A stretch of 64,000 nucleotides of DNA, from contig NZ_JAMJPK010000002.1 in the NCBI RefSeq assembly GCF_023554995.1, forward strand, positions 434,001 through 498,000, read 5' to 3'. Under the pieces are notes generated by a model, which had not been told where the DNA came from, searched no databases, and saw only the letters and a program-made list of their open reading frames with translations. This document shows, one piece after another, positions 17,399-26,955 of the stretch. This DNA is from Halomonas gemina (GTDB lineage Bacteria > Pseudomonadota > Gammaproteobacteria > Pseudomonadales > Halomonadaceae). The position numbers were made by a program, and so were the translations under genes. How positions within the stretch are numbered: position 1 is the first letter of the stretch; each line of letters starts with the position of its first letter.

Positions 17399-19480
17399 TC
17401 AGAAATTGTAGCTGACGGTGGCCTTCACGCTGCGTTCGGCGCCGAAGTAGCAGAAGTTGATGCTGCTGCAGCCGGCGACGTACTCTTCGTCGAGCAGGTT
17501 GCTGACGTTGAGCCGCGCGGAAACGCCCTCGAGGCCCACCTCGGTCAGGTCGTAGCCGAGGGTGGCGTCGACTACGGTGTAGTCGGGCACCTTCTCGGTA
17601 TTGGCCTCGTCGGCGTAGATATCGGCGTAGTAGCGCACCCCGAGGCCGGCATCCAGGCCGGCGAGCCCGCCCTGCCGGAAGGCGTACTGTCCCCACACCG
17701 AGGCCTGGTGGCGCGGCACCCAGTTGTCGGTATTGCCCTCGTTGGCGTCATCGGTCTTCTCGAGGGTCACGTCGGTGTAGCTGTACCCGGCCTGCAGGCG
17801 CAGGTTGTCGGTCAGCTGGGTATGCGCTTCCAGCTCGACGCCACGAGACTCGATCTCGCCGGTGGCGCGGAAGAAATTTTCGCTGGCGCGCTTGGTGGCC
17901 AGGTTCTCCTGGGTGATATGGAAGAGTGACAGGCTATAGCGGTCCTGGGTGCCGACGGGCTGGTACTTGAGCCCGGTCTCGACCTGCTCGCCCTGGGAGG
18001 GCGCGATCAGGTCGCCGTTCCGGTCCGCGGCGGAGTTGGGGCTGAAGGAGGTGGTATAGCTGGCATAGGGCGCCAGGCCGTTGTCGAAGAGGTAGAGCAC
18101 CCCGGCGCGACCGCTGAACTGGGTATCGTCCAGTTCGCTCTCGGCACCGCTGTCGCGGTCGGTGTTGCGGATATCCACCCAGTCATGGCGGCCACCCAGG
18201 TTCAGGTGCCAGTTCCCAAGGGCCAGCTGGTCCTGGAGGTAGACGCCGGTCTGCTCGAGCTCCCGCTTGCGTCGGAGATCCGGAAACATGGCGGTGGGTT
18301 CGGCGCTGTACTCGGGATCGAAGGCATCGATGGTGGGGAACATGCCCGAGCCCCAGGTGACGTCGTTGTCGCGCTGCTGGTAGTCGACACCGAGCAGCAC
18401 GGTATGGTCGACGAAGCCGGTGGACAGGTTGGCCTCGAGCTGATTGTCGACCGCCAGGGCCTCCAGGGACTCGTCGCCGCTGGAGAAGAAGCGGTTGAGC
18501 TCGGTGTCGTTGGCCCAGCCGAAGGCGTAGACCTGCGCGAGCTCCACATCCGACTCCGTATAGCGCAGCTTCTGACGGCCGGTCAGGGCGTCGTTGAAGC
18601 GATGCTCCAGTTCATAGCCGACCATGGTCTGCTCGCGCTCGAACGTGTCGAATGCCTCTTCACCCTCGAAGAAGGTGTTGGAGACACGACGCCCGGCGTG
18701 ATCGACCACCGTGCCCTCGAAGGGCAGGCCGGCATGATAGCCCCCCTCAGGATCTTTGTGCAGGTAGGCATGCAGGGTCAGGCTGGTGGCGTCGGTGATG
18801 TCCCAGGTCAGCTGGGGGGCGAAGGCGTAACGCTCCTCCTCTACCGGGCCGAACTGGGTGTCGGCGGCACGCGCCAGGCCGGTCACGCGGAAGGCGAGGC
18901 GGCGTTCCTCGTCCAGCGGTCCGGTGAGGTCGAAGGCGGCGCTGCGCTGGGCGTTGTTGCCCGCCCCAATGCGCAGCTCCCCGCTGCGCTCGAACTCGGG
19001 GCGCTTGCTGGTCTGGGCCACCAAGCCACCGGGGGAAGCGCGGCCGTAGAGCACCGACGCCGGGCCCTTGACCACCTCGATGCGCTCCAGGAAGTAGGGA
19101 GCGACGACCAGCGAGCTGAAGGAGCCGCCGTCGCTCATCACCTTGAGGCCGTCGAGGAAGGTGTTGCTGACACTGCCCTCGGTGAAGCCGCGCAGTACCA
19201 GGTAGTCGTAGCGGTTGGAGGCGCCGATCTGGTTGGTATAGACGCCGGGGGTGTAGTCGGCGGCGCGCTGCACGGTCTCGGCGCCGCGCTCTTCCCACTG
19301 CGCGTTCTCGATCACCGAGATGGCCTGTGGCGTTTCTTTGAAGGGCGTCTCGGTCTTGGTGGCCGCCTGGGCGGTGATGGTCAGGGTGGAGAGGTCTTCG
19401 GCCTGCTGGGCCTGGGCGGTGAGGGCAGAGCCGGCGGCGACGAGCGACACTGCCAGCGCCAGGGGGTGTGGAGTCGGCAT
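17399..19480 (-). CDS. TonB-dependent siderophore receptor (FhuA/FoxA-type)
   Basis: Outer-membrane receptor of 693 residues. Signal peptide residues 1-24 (ends AQAQ), TonB-box region (AEDLSTLTITAQ), plug domain with FKETPQAISVIE, YTPGVYTNQIGASNRYDYL, RGFTEGSVSNTFLDGL, VEVVKGPASVLYGRASPGGLV (read in pieces) and a barrel ending in SYNF. The pattern GPASVLYGRASPGG is that of FhuA/FoxA ferrichrome-ferrioxamine receptors. There is no STN signalling domain. A possible disulfide loop lies near the C-terminus (two Cys six residues apart). It is convergent with the first receptor and shares a terminator. With ferrioxamine-type biosynthesis next door, this is a good candidate for the uptake receptor of the self-made siderophore. 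Confidence 0.92.
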   Translation of the reverse strand: MPTPHPLALAVSLVAAGSALTAQAQQAEDLSTLTITAQAATKTETPFKETPQAISVIENAQWEERGAETVQRAADYTPGVYTNQIGASNRYDYLVLRGFTEGSVSNTFLDGLKVMSDGGSFSSLVVAPYFLERIEVVKGPASVLYGRASPGGLVAQTSKRPEFERSGELRIGAGNNAQRSAAFDLTGPLDEERRLAFRVTGLARAADTQFGPVEEERYAFAPQLTWDITDATSLTLHAYLHKDPEGGYHAGLPFEGTVVDHAGRRVSNTFFEGEEAFDTFEREQTMVGYELEHRFNDALTGRQKLRYTESDVELAQVYAFGWANDTELNRFFSSGDESLEALAVDNQLEANLSTGFVDHTVLLGVDYQQRDNDVTWGSGMFPTIDAFDPEYSAEPTAMFPDLRRKRELEQTGVYLQDQLALGNWHLNLGGRHDWVDIRNTDRDSGAESELDDTQFSGRAGVLYLFDNGLAPYASYTTSFSPNSAADRNGDLIAPSQGEQVETGLKYQPVGTQDRYSLSLFHITQENLATKRASENFFRATGEIESRGVELEAHTQLTDNLRLQAGYSYTDVTLEKTDDANEGNTDNWVPRHQASVWGQYAFRQGGLAGLDAGLGVRYYADIYADEANTEKVPDYTVVDATLGYDLTEVGLEGVSARLNVSNLLDEEYVAGCSSINFCYFGAERSVKATVSYNF

Positions 19481-19511
19481 AGTGGGTTCCTGCGGGATGG
19501 GAATGTTTTTA

Positions 19512-19530
19512 AATGAATGAGAATTATTCC
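19512..19530 (-). promoter_or_regulatory. Fur-box-like site before FhuA-type receptor
   Basis: Plus-strand AATGAATGAGAATTATTCC, 32-50 bp before the receptor start at 19480, carries the Fur half-site GAGAATTATT in an AT-rich stretch. The match is poorer than the other Fur sites of the island. Confidence 0.5.
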
Positions 19531-19583
19531 CTTTTAAATGCCGGGTGGGGTATGCGTGATGCTCCCCTGGCTATGCAGGATGC

Positions 19584-20528
19584 TCAGCTTGCCGGGGGCA
19601 GGGAACTCGGCGGGTAACCGAAGTGACGCCGGAAGGCAGTGGCGAAGTTGCTGGCGTGCCGGTAGCCGCAGAAGTGGGCCGCCTGCTGCACGCTGTATCC
19701 CTGGCGGAGATAGTCGTGGGCCAGGGTCAGCCGGCATTCGCGCCGGTAGTCGAACACCGAGCGGCCGAAGGCAGCGCGGAACTTGCGCCTCAGGCTAGCG
19801 GGGCTCATGGCGGCCAACTCGGCCAGGGCCTCCAGGCGGTGCGCCTGGGCCGGATCGTCGCGTAGGGCCGCACGGACTCGCTCCAGGCGACGACTCTCCC
19901 GGGGCGCCAGGCGGGGTGCGGGGAGTGGCACTGGCTCGTCAGGCAGCAAGCCATGGGCCAGTAGCTGCAGGCTCAGACCTTCGAGCAGCAGGGGCTGCGC
20001 GTGACCGGGTAACGGGCCGTCCAGCCCCTGTTCCAGGCCCTGGCGCAGGGGGGCGGGCAGTCGCCAGGCATACAGGCATGAGCCGGACCTGTCGTCGGGA
20101 AGGGGCCTTCCCAGCCGGGTCAGGCAGGCCTCGTCGAGACTCAGGGTCAGGGCGCGAAGACGCTGGCCGGCGGGCTGAGACGCCTGCAGGCCATGGTGGG
20201 CCAGCAGACGAACGCTCAGCGCCATACCCGGTGTCAGGGTCAAGTCCCGCTCCGCCAGGCGAACCTCGGCCTGGCCCTCGAGCAGCACGATAATCGACAG
20301 CGGCGAGGGGGCCCGGGAGCGGGAGTCGTAGCGGTGCAGCACCTCGACGTCGGACACCACCAGCTGCATCCCGGGGCGTGGCGAGAACTCGCGCACCATG
20401 CCACGCATCACCGGCTCCTCGGTCCGGGGTGACAGTGTCGGCACCCGGTACTCGATGCCGTAGCGCCTGCCATAGGCCTGGAGGTCGCGGGCGCTGTGCT
20501 GATGCACGCCTCTGACAGCGAGGGTCAT
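19584..20528 (-). CDS. AraC-family regulator of siderophore genes (PchR-like)
   Basis: Cytoplasmic regulator of 314 residues. The N-terminal half (about 1-200) is the sensor, with FSPRPGMQLVVSDVEVL and IIVLLEGQAEVRLAERDLTL typical of PchR/YbtA-type regulators that bind siderophores. The C-terminal 100 residues carry two helix-turn-helix motifs (LEALAELAAMSPASLRRKFR; QAAHFCGYRHASNFATAFRR). ATG 20528 follows a GGGAGG site and overlaps the fhuF stop by four bases (ATGA), so regulator and reductase are coupled. It probably activates receptor or biosynthesis genes when the cognate ferric siderophore is sensed; that is inference from the family. Confidence 0.9.
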   Translation of the reverse strand: MTLAVRGVHQHSARDLQAYGRRYGIEYRVPTLSPRTEEPVMRGMVREFSPRPGMQLVVSDVEVLHRYDSRSRAPSPLSIIVLLEGQAEVRLAERDLTLTPGMALSVRLLAHHGLQASQPAGQRLRALTLSLDEACLTRLGRPLPDDRSGSCLYAWRLPAPLRQGLEQGLDGPLPGHAQPLLLEGLSLQLLAHGLLPDEPVPLPAPRLAPRESRRLERVRAALRDDPAQAHRLEALAELAAMSPASLRRKFRAAFGRSVFDYRRECRLTLAHDYLRQGYSVQQAAHFCGYRHASNFATAFRRHFGYPPSSLPPAS

Positions 20529-21289
20529 GTTGCCTCCCTCTCGTTTTCCTTCTCCTTCTCTCTCCTGGAGGCGCGGTGGCACGTCAGCGGACAGTTGCCG
20601 CAGACGCCCAGCTCGTCGATCAGGTAGCGGATGCAGCACAGCCGACGCAGCCGCCGTGGGGCGCCGTCATCGCCCTCGACGTAGCGCACTGGGCGATAGA
20701 GCGGATTGCGGCGGCCGTCGGGCAGGGTGCGACTCGCCATCAGCGCCTCGGCGGGTTCACCCACGTCCGGTGCGGCCATGGGATGGTCGCCCAGGGCGCC
20801 GGCGAAGTACTCGAAGTAGTTGCCGGCGTTGCTCCAGAACACCTTGGGCGAGGCGCCGGTGGCCGCGGCCAGCGCCTCGACCAGCGGCGTCAGGTGGCCG
20901 TCGAGCAGGGTGGCGAAGCGCGAAGGGGAATCGAGCTCGGCCAGGGGGCGGCCGGCATGGCGCAGTACCAGGCCGGTGGTCTGTCCCTCGGGAGATTGCT
21001 GGAGATGGAGCTCGTCCAGGCCCAGTGGCAGGTCGCGCTCGAGCAGCAGGTTGGCCGCCAGGCCATGGCCGCAGAGGCTGCTGAAGTGCCACTTGGACCA
21101 CAGCGAGGCCACCGCCCGGCGGTCGCCCTGGGGGTACTGGGCGCCGAAGCGCGACAACAGCGCGTCCAGGTAGGCCGGGTCGAGCAGCTCGCGGGTCGGG
21201 CAGCTGTCGGCTGCGGGCGTCGCCGAGACCCGCGGAGGCCTCAGGCCTGCCAGGGGGCCGATGTAGAGCGGCGACAGCGCTTGATCCAT
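20525..21289 (-). CDS. fhuF: Ferric siderophore reductase
   Basis: Cytoplasmic iron-sulfur reductase of 254 residues that releases iron from hydroxamate siderophores by reducing Fe(III). The decisive motif is C-C-x10-C-x2-C at residues 218, 219, 230 and 233, the [2Fe-2S] site of FhuF. The conserved FWSNAGNYFEYF stretch is also present. ATG 21289 follows GGAGG; an in-frame GTG at 21301 is less likely. A highly charged tail (REKEKENERE) follows the cluster. A Fur site lies 44-58 bp upstream. FhuF-type reductases act on ferrioxamine B, ferrichrome and coprogen, in keeping with the hydroxamate pathway nearby. Confidence 0.93.
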   Translation of the reverse strand: MDQALSPLYIGPLAGLRPPRVSATPAADSCPTRELLDPAYLDALLSRFGAQYPQGDRRAVASLWSKWHFSSLCGHGLAANLLLERDLPLGLDELHLQQSPEGQTTGLVLRHAGRPLAELDSPSRFATLLDGHLTPLVEALAAATGASPKVFWSNAGNYFEYFAGALGDHPMAAPDVGEPAEALMASRTLPDGRRNPLYRPVRYVEGDDGAPRRLRRLCCIRYLIDELGVCGNCPLTCHRASRREKEKENEREAT

Positions 21290-21332
21290 GGGGGCCTCCA
21301 CCGGGGGTAGCTTGACGAGATGATAAATAAAA

Positions 21333-21347
21333 TGATAATCGTTATCA
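21333..21347. promoter_or_regulatory. Fur box before fhuF
   Basis: TGATAATCGTTATCA, a perfect 15-bp palindrome, 44 bp before the fhuF start. It overlaps the stop codon end of the sigma-factor gene, so fhuF has its own iron-controlled promoter. Confidence 0.8.
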
Positions 21348-21869
21348 AAAGTTGCCGAATCTGGCCGGCGTGTCGGTCAGTCGCTCTCGGCAACGGGCGA
21401 TGGCCTGGGCGACATAGCGTCCGGCCATGCGCTCCGAGACACCCAGCCGGCGGCCGATCTCGGCCTGGGTGAGACCCTCGATCCGGTGCCACACCAGGGC
21501 CTGGCGAAGACGTGGTGGCAGGGTGTCCAGGGTTGCGTAGAGCACTCTTCGACACAGCGCCCGGTCGGTATCGCGCTCGGGGCAGGCATGGGGGCAAGCC
21601 AGGCAGAGGTCGGGCTCATCCAGAGGCTGGCAAACGGGGTGCGAGCGGCGGCGGCGGTGATGATCGATGACCAGATTGCGGGCGATTCGAAACAGGTAGG
21701 CCCGGGATTCCACCAGCCGTCCCGGCTCGGGATGTTGGCCGAGGCGCAGGAAGACCTCCTGGCAGAGATCCTCGGCCAGATGAGGGCACGGCAGCTGGCG
21801 CCGAAGGTAGCCAGCGAGATCCGTGGCGTGCAGCTGGAAGAGGGCATCGAGATCGGGTGGGGCAGTCAT
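21345..21869 (-). CDS. FecI-like ECF sigma factor without anti-sigma partner
   Basis: Sigma-70-family factor of 174 residues. Region 2 is seen in DLAEDLCQEVFLRL-like sequence (HLAEDLCQEVFLRLGQHP) and AYLFRIARNLVIDHHRR; region 4 in LDTLPPRLRQALVWHRIEGLTQAEIGRRLGVSERMAGRYVAQAI. ATG 21869 follows CGGAGC. A Cys-rich linker (CLACPHACPERD) separates the two regions. FecI-type factors usually sit next to a fecR anti-sigma gene; none is here, and neither receptor has an STN domain. It therefore resembles PvdS/PbrA-type factors controlled by Fur alone. A Fur site precedes it. It likely drives siderophore biosynthesis or receptor promoters. Confidence 0.88.
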   Translation of the reverse strand: MTAPPDLDALFQLHATDLAGYLRRQLPCPHLAEDLCQEVFLRLGQHPEPGRLVESRAYLFRIARNLVIDHHRRRRSHPVCQPLDEPDLCLACPHACPERDTDRALCRRVLYATLDTLPPRLRQALVWHRIEGLTQAEIGRRLGVSERMAGRYVAQAIARCRERLTDTPARFGNF

Positions 21870-21911
21870 GCGAGCTCCGTCCTGGGAATCGGAGAAACGC
21901 ATTATATGCAA

Positions 21912-21928
21912 ACGATAATTATTATCAA
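21912..21928. promoter_or_regulatory. Fur box before ECF sigma gene
   Basis: ACGATAATTATTATCAA contains GATAATTATTATC, close to both Fur arms, 43 bp before the sigma-factor start. Confidence 0.75.
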
Positions 21929-21976
21929 ATAAACAGGCCAGGCGCCGCCATAACGACGCCTGGCCAGCAACTCCTA

Positions 21977-24439
21977 TCAGGCCAGGGCGTCCTCGTTTGA
22001 CCTCGACGCGACAGGCGCCGGCCGGTAAGCGGCGATGGGATTGACCAGGGTGCCGGCAAACTGGAGGTTCTTCGCCGGGTCGGCCAGGTCGATCATCTGC
22101 TGATGATCATTGAGCTGCAGCCGGTTCAGGCAGGAGAGCGTGAACTCCGGGGCGAAGAGGTCGTGGCGGGCGAACTTCTCGGCGAACTCGGGGTGATCCT
22201 GCTGGTAGTCGACGACACAGCGGGCCACCCGTGCCCAGAACGTTTGCTCGTCGATCTCGCCCTGTTCGACGAGGATGGCGGCCATGAAGCGCAGGAAACA
22301 GTCGAAGACGTCGGTGAAGATCGACAGCACCTTGAGCGGCTCGGGCACCTCGACGGCGATGCGCGAGACGGCCTCGGGCAGTTCCACCTCGGTGTTCATG
22401 ATGCCGATCTCCTCGGCGATGTCCTTCATGATGGCGCGGACCGGCACGCCGTCCTCGAGCTGCAGGATCAGGTTCTCGCCGTGGGGCATGAACACCAGGT
22501 CGTAGGCGTAGAAGCAGTGCAGCAGTGGGCGGAAGTAGACCCGCAGGTAGCGGTCCAGCCAGTCGCCGGTGGCAAGCCCCGAAGCCTGGATGAGCCTGGG
22601 TAGCAGGGCACGCTCCTCGGCGTCCACATGCAGCAGGGCGGCCATGGTCATCAGCCGCCGACCGTCCTGCTGGTAGCGCACCGGGCTCTCCCGCCACAGG
22701 CAGGCCAGCATCTTCTTGTAGGCGCTGTAGCGGTCGAAGGCCGGCTCGATGGCGTCGCGGCGAAAGCCGATGGCTGCCTCCTCGCGCAGCACCGTGAAGC
22801 CCTGGGCGGCGAGCTCCGGGTCAGCGTCGACCAGGGCCTTGATCCAGTCGTTGATGGCCGGGGTGGCGCGCATGTAGTGGGGCGAGAGGCCGCGCATGAA
22901 GCCCATGTTGAGGATCGACAGCGCCGTCTTCACGTAGCGCCGGCTGGGCTGGCTGACGTTGAACCAGGTGCGGATCGACTGCTGGGCGCGGTACTGGTCG
23001 TGGCCGTAGCCCAGGCAGACGATGCGGCCCTGGGCCACCTCGGCGGCGAAGGTGATGGCCAGCTTGTGGAACCACTGCCAGGGGTGGGCAGGCATCAGCA
23101 GGTAGTCCGCGGGCTCGAGCCCGCGGGCCTCGAGCCGGCGGTGGAAGTCGGCGAGTGTGGCTTCGCCCAACTCGTCGCGGAGCAGGGCCGCATAGTCCAG
23201 CCCCTCGATGGCGCTGAAGTGGGCGTCCTCGCGGTGCACGGCCAACCACACCAGGGTGACGGGGGCGGCGGCCTCCGGGGCATAGGCGTGGTAGTCCACG
23301 GCGTCGAAGCCCAGGCGGCCGTTGTTGGCCACGAACACCGGGTGGCCCTCGGTCATGGCGGCCTCCAGGGTCTGGAAATCGGCGTCGACCAGGCCGTCGG
23401 CGTCCGGGCGGGTGCCGGCGAGCTTGTAGGCGCCGGCGAACAGGGTGCTGGCGACCTCCTCCAGGTAGACCGGCAGCATCTCGTCGCCGATGCCCAGGGG
23501 CCGACGGAACTCGAGGATGAAGCGCTGGGCGTCGAGCTCCGCCGGGGCCCCGTCGACGCGCTTCTCCAGGGAGTCGAGGTCGATCACCCAGTGATCCAGC
23601 GCCAGGCGACGGGCGCGGAAGCGGTATTCGACGCCGCCCTCGGGGGCGGCCAGCCGGTAGTCGCCGTGGCCCTCGGCGTCGACGGCGGTTGTTTCGACAT
23701 TCAGGCCCTCGGGGGCCAGCAGCCGCTCGTGGCTGAACTCGGCGATCGCCTTGCGGATCAGCCAGCGGTTGGCCCGGGCCCACAGCGCGGGGGTCAGGTG
23801 GGCGGCGGCGCGGGCCGGGTCGGTGGCCAGGCTCGAATCCAGGCGCGGGTTCTCGGCGCTCACCGCCGAGGCGAAGGCCTCGCGGTCGCAGAAGGCCAGG
23901 TGGGCGGTCTTCTCGGGGAGCTCGACCTCACACTCGTAAACGAAGCCGACCCGGCGGTTGAGCGGATGGATCTTGCGGTTATTGACGTCGGGTTCCACGA
24001 CCACTCGCCGCGTCCCAGCATCCTCGAACATGAACGCCAGGATGGTGGTGATCACCTGGGTGCTGAAGCCGGGCAGCGGCGTCTCGGCCGGGGCCACCAG
24101 GAAGTGCATGCCACGGTCGCCCTCGGCCACCGCGTAGTGCCCGCCGATGGGGTCGTGGCGCGGGTCGTAGCACTCCACCAGGAAGGCCGGCTCGCCGTCG
24201 AACAGCCCCAGGTAGCCCTGGGCGTGCTCGCTCGCCTGGAGGTCGCGGTAGAAGGCCTGGACGCGCTCGGGGGAGTGGCCCTGCATGCCCCAGAAGTGGG
24301 CCCTGGGTGCGCTGACCCAGGCGTGGATCAGCGCCAGGTCCTCGGGCAGGTGCAGCGGGCTCAGGCTGAAGGTACCCAGGCCCTGGGCGTGGCGAGAATA
24401 GGTGATGCGGGTGGTCGGGGTCGGCTGGAAGAGGTTCAT
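21977..24439 (-). CDS. Bifunctional acyltransferase-NIS siderophore synthetase (BibC-like)
   Basis: Fusion of 820 residues. Residues about 1-200 are a GNAT acyltransferase of the IucB/RhbD/DesC type (FWGMQGHSPERVQAFYRDL, GYLGLFDGEPAFLVECYDP, VVEPDVNNRKIHPLNRRVGF). Residues about 210-810 are an IucA/IucC-type NIS synthetase (HPWQWFHKLAITF, SIRTWFNVSQPSRRYVKTAL, FMPHGENLILQLEDGVPVR). The first part would acylate N-hydroxycadaverine or N-hydroxyputrescine; the second would adenylate the carboxylate and join units into an oligo- or macrocyclic hydroxamate. The layout is known from BibC of bisucaberin synthesis, while DesC and DesD of desferrioxamine synthesis are separate. The start lies three bases after the MFS stop. 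Fourth gene of the operon. Confidence 0.92.
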   Translation of the reverse strand: MNLFQPTPTTRITYSRHAQGLGTFSLSPLHLPEDLALIHAWVSAPRAHFWGMQGHSPERVQAFYRDLQASEHAQGYLGLFDGEPAFLVECYDPRHDPIGGHYAVAEGDRGMHFLVAPAETPLPGFSTQVITTILAFMFEDAGTRRVVVEPDVNNRKIHPLNRRVGFVYECEVELPEKTAHLAFCDREAFASAVSAENPRLDSSLATDPARAAAHLTPALWARANRWLIRKAIAEFSHERLLAPEGLNVETTAVDAEGHGDYRLAAPEGGVEYRFRARRLALDHWVIDLDSLEKRVDGAPAELDAQRFILEFRRPLGIGDEMLPVYLEEVASTLFAGAYKLAGTRPDADGLVDADFQTLEAAMTEGHPVFVANNGRLGFDAVDYHAYAPEAAAPVTLVWLAVHREDAHFSAIEGLDYAALLRDELGEATLADFHRRLEARGLEPADYLLMPAHPWQWFHKLAITFAAEVAQGRIVCLGYGHDQYRAQQSIRTWFNVSQPSRRYVKTALSILNMGFMRGLSPHYMRATPAINDWIKALVDADPELAAQGFTVLREEAAIGFRRDAIEPAFDRYSAYKKMLACLWRESPVRYQQDGRRLMTMAALLHVDAEERALLPRLIQASGLATGDWLDRYLRVYFRPLLHCFYAYDLVFMPHGENLILQLEDGVPVRAIMKDIAEEIGIMNTEVELPEAVSRIAVEVPEPLKVLSIFTDVFDCFLRFMAAILVEQGEIDEQTFWARVARCVVDYQQDHPEFAEKFARHDLFAPEFTLSCLNRLQLNDHQQMIDLADPAKNLQFAGTLVNPIAAYRPAPVASRSNEDALA

Positions 24440-24442
24440 GGG

Positions 24443-25615
24443 TCAGGTCCTTGCAGATACGGGGTCGGTGGGCCGCGCCGGGCTCGCCTCGGCCCGGGCC
24501 AGCAGCAGGCGATGGGCCAGGGCGCAGAGCACGAAGCCCAGCGCGGCGACGAGGAAGGGGCTGGCCAGGCCCTGGGCGTCGACCAGTCGGCCGGCGCCCC
24601 AGGAAGCGACGAGCACGCCGAGCCCCTGGAAGACATGGATCTTGCTGAAGTCGCTGGCGTAGCGCGCCGGAGTGCTCAATTGGAAGATGCGCACCTCCAG
24701 GCGCACGGTGACGCGGAACAGCGCCCAGCCGAACAGCAACCGGCCGGCCAGGATGGCGGCGATCTCGCCGCTGGCCTGCAGCAGCAGGCCGGTGAGGCCG
24801 ATGGCCAGCGGCGCCACGATGGCCACGCCGCCCGGGCGCCGGCCCAGCAGGTCGAGGGCCAGCAGGGCCACGGCCACGCCGCCGGGGATGGCGAAGACCG
24901 CGCCAGCGAGTGCCTCGCCGGGCAGGCCCGAGGCCAGCTCCCAGTACTGGGCGAAGAAGGGCCGGGCCAGGTAGGCGCTGAAGTAGAACAGCAGCATTAC
25001 CAGGCCCAGACGCAGGATGGCGCCGCTGGTGCCGGGGGCCGGCGGGGTGTCGGGGGCGGCGTGGGGCACCCGGCCTTGCTTGAGCAGCAGCAGGCAGACC
25101 GCCACCTGCAGCGCGTCGCTGATCGCCATCACCCGGAACACCTGGGCCGCCTGCCAATGCTCCAGCACCAGCCCGCCGACCATGGCGCCGAGGATGCCAC
25201 CGGCATGCACCACCACCGAGAGCATGCCGATGAGCGCGGCATGGCGATCCCGGGGCTCGAAGTGCATCAGGTAGGGATAGACCAGCAGGTAGCTGGCCTT
25301 GGCCACCAGCATGGCCAGCGATAGGCCCCAGAACCAGGGCAGCGAGGTGATTACCGCGCAGGACAGGCTCAGGCCGCCGGCCACCAGCTGGGTGCCGATC
25401 AGCAGGCGCAGGGTGCCGATCCGGCGCGCCAGGCGCGCCCAGGCGGGTAGCGCCAGCAGCACCACCAGGCAGCTCATGGCCAGGTAGGCGCCGATGTGCG
25501 ACGGGGCCTCCACGCCGAAGCGCTCAGCGAAGAACTGCGGGTAGAAGGGCAGCAGCATGGCGTCGCTGACCACCGCCACGGCGGTCACGGCCACCAGCCA
25601 GGGGGTCGGGCTCAT
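24443..25615 (-). CDS. MFS transporter, probable siderophore exporter
   Basis: Inner-membrane protein of 390 residues with about twelve hydrophobic segments and the major facilitator pattern ([17 protein letters not shown] after segment 2). ATG 25615 overlaps the hydroxylase stop by four bases (ATGA), and its own stop is three bases before the synthetase start. Placed inside a siderophore operon, it most likely exports the finished hydroxamate, as MFS proteins do in other NIS siderophore clusters. Direction of transport is inferred. A separate ABC exporter in the island might share this job. Confidence 0.85.
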   Translation of the reverse strand: MSPTPWLVAVTAVAVVSDAMLLPFYPQFFAERFGVEAPSHIGAYLAMSCLVVLLALPAWARLARRIGTLRLLIGTQLVAGGLSLSCAVITSLPWFWGLSLAMLVAKASYLLVYPYLMHFEPRDRHAALIGMLSVVVHAGGILGAMVGGLVLEHWQAAQVFRVMAISDALQVAVCLLLLKQGRVPHAAPDTPPAPGTSGAILRLGLVMLLFYFSAYLARPFFAQYWELASGLPGEALAGAVFAIPGGVAVALLALDLLGRRPGGVAIVAPLAIGLTGLLLQASGEIAAILAGRLLFGWALFRVTVRLEVRIFQLSTPARYASDFSKIHVFQGLGVLVASWGAGRLVDAQGLASPFLVAALGFVLCALAHRLLLARAEASPARPTDPVSART

Positions 25616-26937
25616 GCGTGCTCCGCGTCCATCGGTTCGAAGACGGCCTCGCTGGGGGCGCCGAAGCGCTGGTAGGCGATGCGCTCCTCGATGGGGTAGT
25701 GCTCGGTGCCGGTCAGGGCGCGGATGATGCAGGCATTGCGGTAGGGCCCCATGCCCAGATCCGGCGCCACCAGGCTGTGGGTGTGCAGCTCGGCATTCTG
25801 GACGAAGATCTCGCCGCGCCCGCCATCGATGTCGTAGAAGCGGCCCACCGCGTAGCGCCCGGCGTTGTCGAAGGCGATCCGCGAGGTGATGGGCGCCAGG
25901 AAGTCCGGCATGTGGTAGCGGTAGCCGGTGGCCATGATCAGCGCCGGGGTGCGGTGGCGGAAGTGACGCTGCTGCTCGGTGTGCCACAGGGTCAGCTCGT
26001 ACTCGCCGCGCTCGGCGTCATGGCGGCAGGTCTCGAGGCTGGTGTTGGTGAGCAGCTCCGAGCGGACCTCGCCGCCGAGCTCCTTGGCGTAGCGCAGCTC
26101 GTAGATGGCGTCGATCAGCTCCAGGTTGATGCCCTTGTAGAGGCTCTTCTGGCGCTGCATCAGCGCGTTGCGGGTGGCCTCGGGCAGGGCATGGAAGTAA
26201 TCGATGTAGTCCGGCGAGGTCATCTCCAGGGTCAGCTTGCCGTACTCCAGCGGAAAGAAGCGTGGCGAGCGGGTGATCCAGTCGAGCCGGTAGCCGAAGC
26301 GGTCGATGTCGGTGAGCAGGTCGTGGTAGATCTCGGCGGCACTCTGGCCGCTGCCGATCAGGGTGATGGCCTCCTGGCGCTGCAGCTCGGCCTTGTGCTC
26401 GATGTACTCGCTGGAGTGCAGTGGGCGCGGGTCCAGGTCGCGGCAGCCCTCCGGCAGGTAGGGCGTGGTGCCGGTGCCGAGCACCAGGTGTCGGGCCAGG
26501 TGGACCCGTGCCTCGCCGCCATGGGTGTCGCGGCAGCTCACCCGGTAGACCCCCGTGGCCTCGTCAAAGTCGATGCGGGTCACCTCGGTGCCGAAACGGA
26601 TGCTGTCGAGCTGGGAGGCAGCCCACTGGCAGTAGCGGTTGTACTCGTTGCGCAGCAGGAAGAAGTTCTCGCGGATGTAGAAGTTGTAGAGCCGCCCCTG
26701 CTGCTTCAGGTAGTTGAGCACGCTGAAGCGGCTGGTCGGGTCGGCCATGGTGACCAGGTCCGACATGAAGGGGGTCTGCAGGGTGGCGTCCTCCAGCAGC
26801 ATGCCGGGGTGCCAGTCGAAGCCATCGCGGCGCTCCAGGAAGAGGCCGTCGAGCTCTATGGGGTCGGTCAGGCAGGCCAGTCCCAGGTTGAAGGGGCCGA
26901 GGCCGATGGCGATAAAGTCGTGCACTGTCTGTTGCAT
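25612..26937 (-). CDS. Diamine/lysine N-monooxygenase for hydroxamate synthesis
   Basis: Flavin-dependent N-hydroxylase of 441 residues (IucD/DesB/RhbE family). FAD site [11 protein letters not shown] at residues 11-21, the substrate-side pattern [25 protein letters not shown] (in pieces), the NADPH site [15 protein letters not shown], and the late ATGYRYHMP motif are all present. Next to a group II decarboxylase it should hydroxylate the primary amine of cadaverine or putrescine rather than lysine; that preference is inferred from the des/bib/pub clusters. It starts 18 bases after the decarboxylase stop. Confidence 0.92.
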   Translation of the reverse strand: MQQTVHDFIAIGLGPFNLGLACLTDPIELDGLFLERRDGFDWHPGMLLEDATLQTPFMSDLVTMADPTSRFSVLNYLKQQGRLYNFYIRENFFLLRNEYNRYCQWAASQLDSIRFGTEVTRIDFDEATGVYRVSCRDTHGGEARVHLARHLVLGTGTTPYLPEGCRDLDPRPLHSSEYIEHKAELQRQEAITLIGSGQSAAEIYHDLLTDIDRFGYRLDWITRSPRFFPLEYGKLTLEMTSPDYIDYFHALPEATRNALMQRQKSLYKGINLELIDAIYELRYAKELGGEVRSELLTNTSLETCRHDAERGEYELTLWHTEQQRHFRHRTPALIMATGYRYHMPDFLAPITSRIAFDNAGRYAVGRFYDIDGGRGEIFVQNAELHTHSLVAPDLGMGPYRNACIIRALTGTEHYPIEERIAYQRFGAPSEAVFEPMDAEHA

Positions 26938-26955
26938 AGTGAGATCTCGCTGGAG

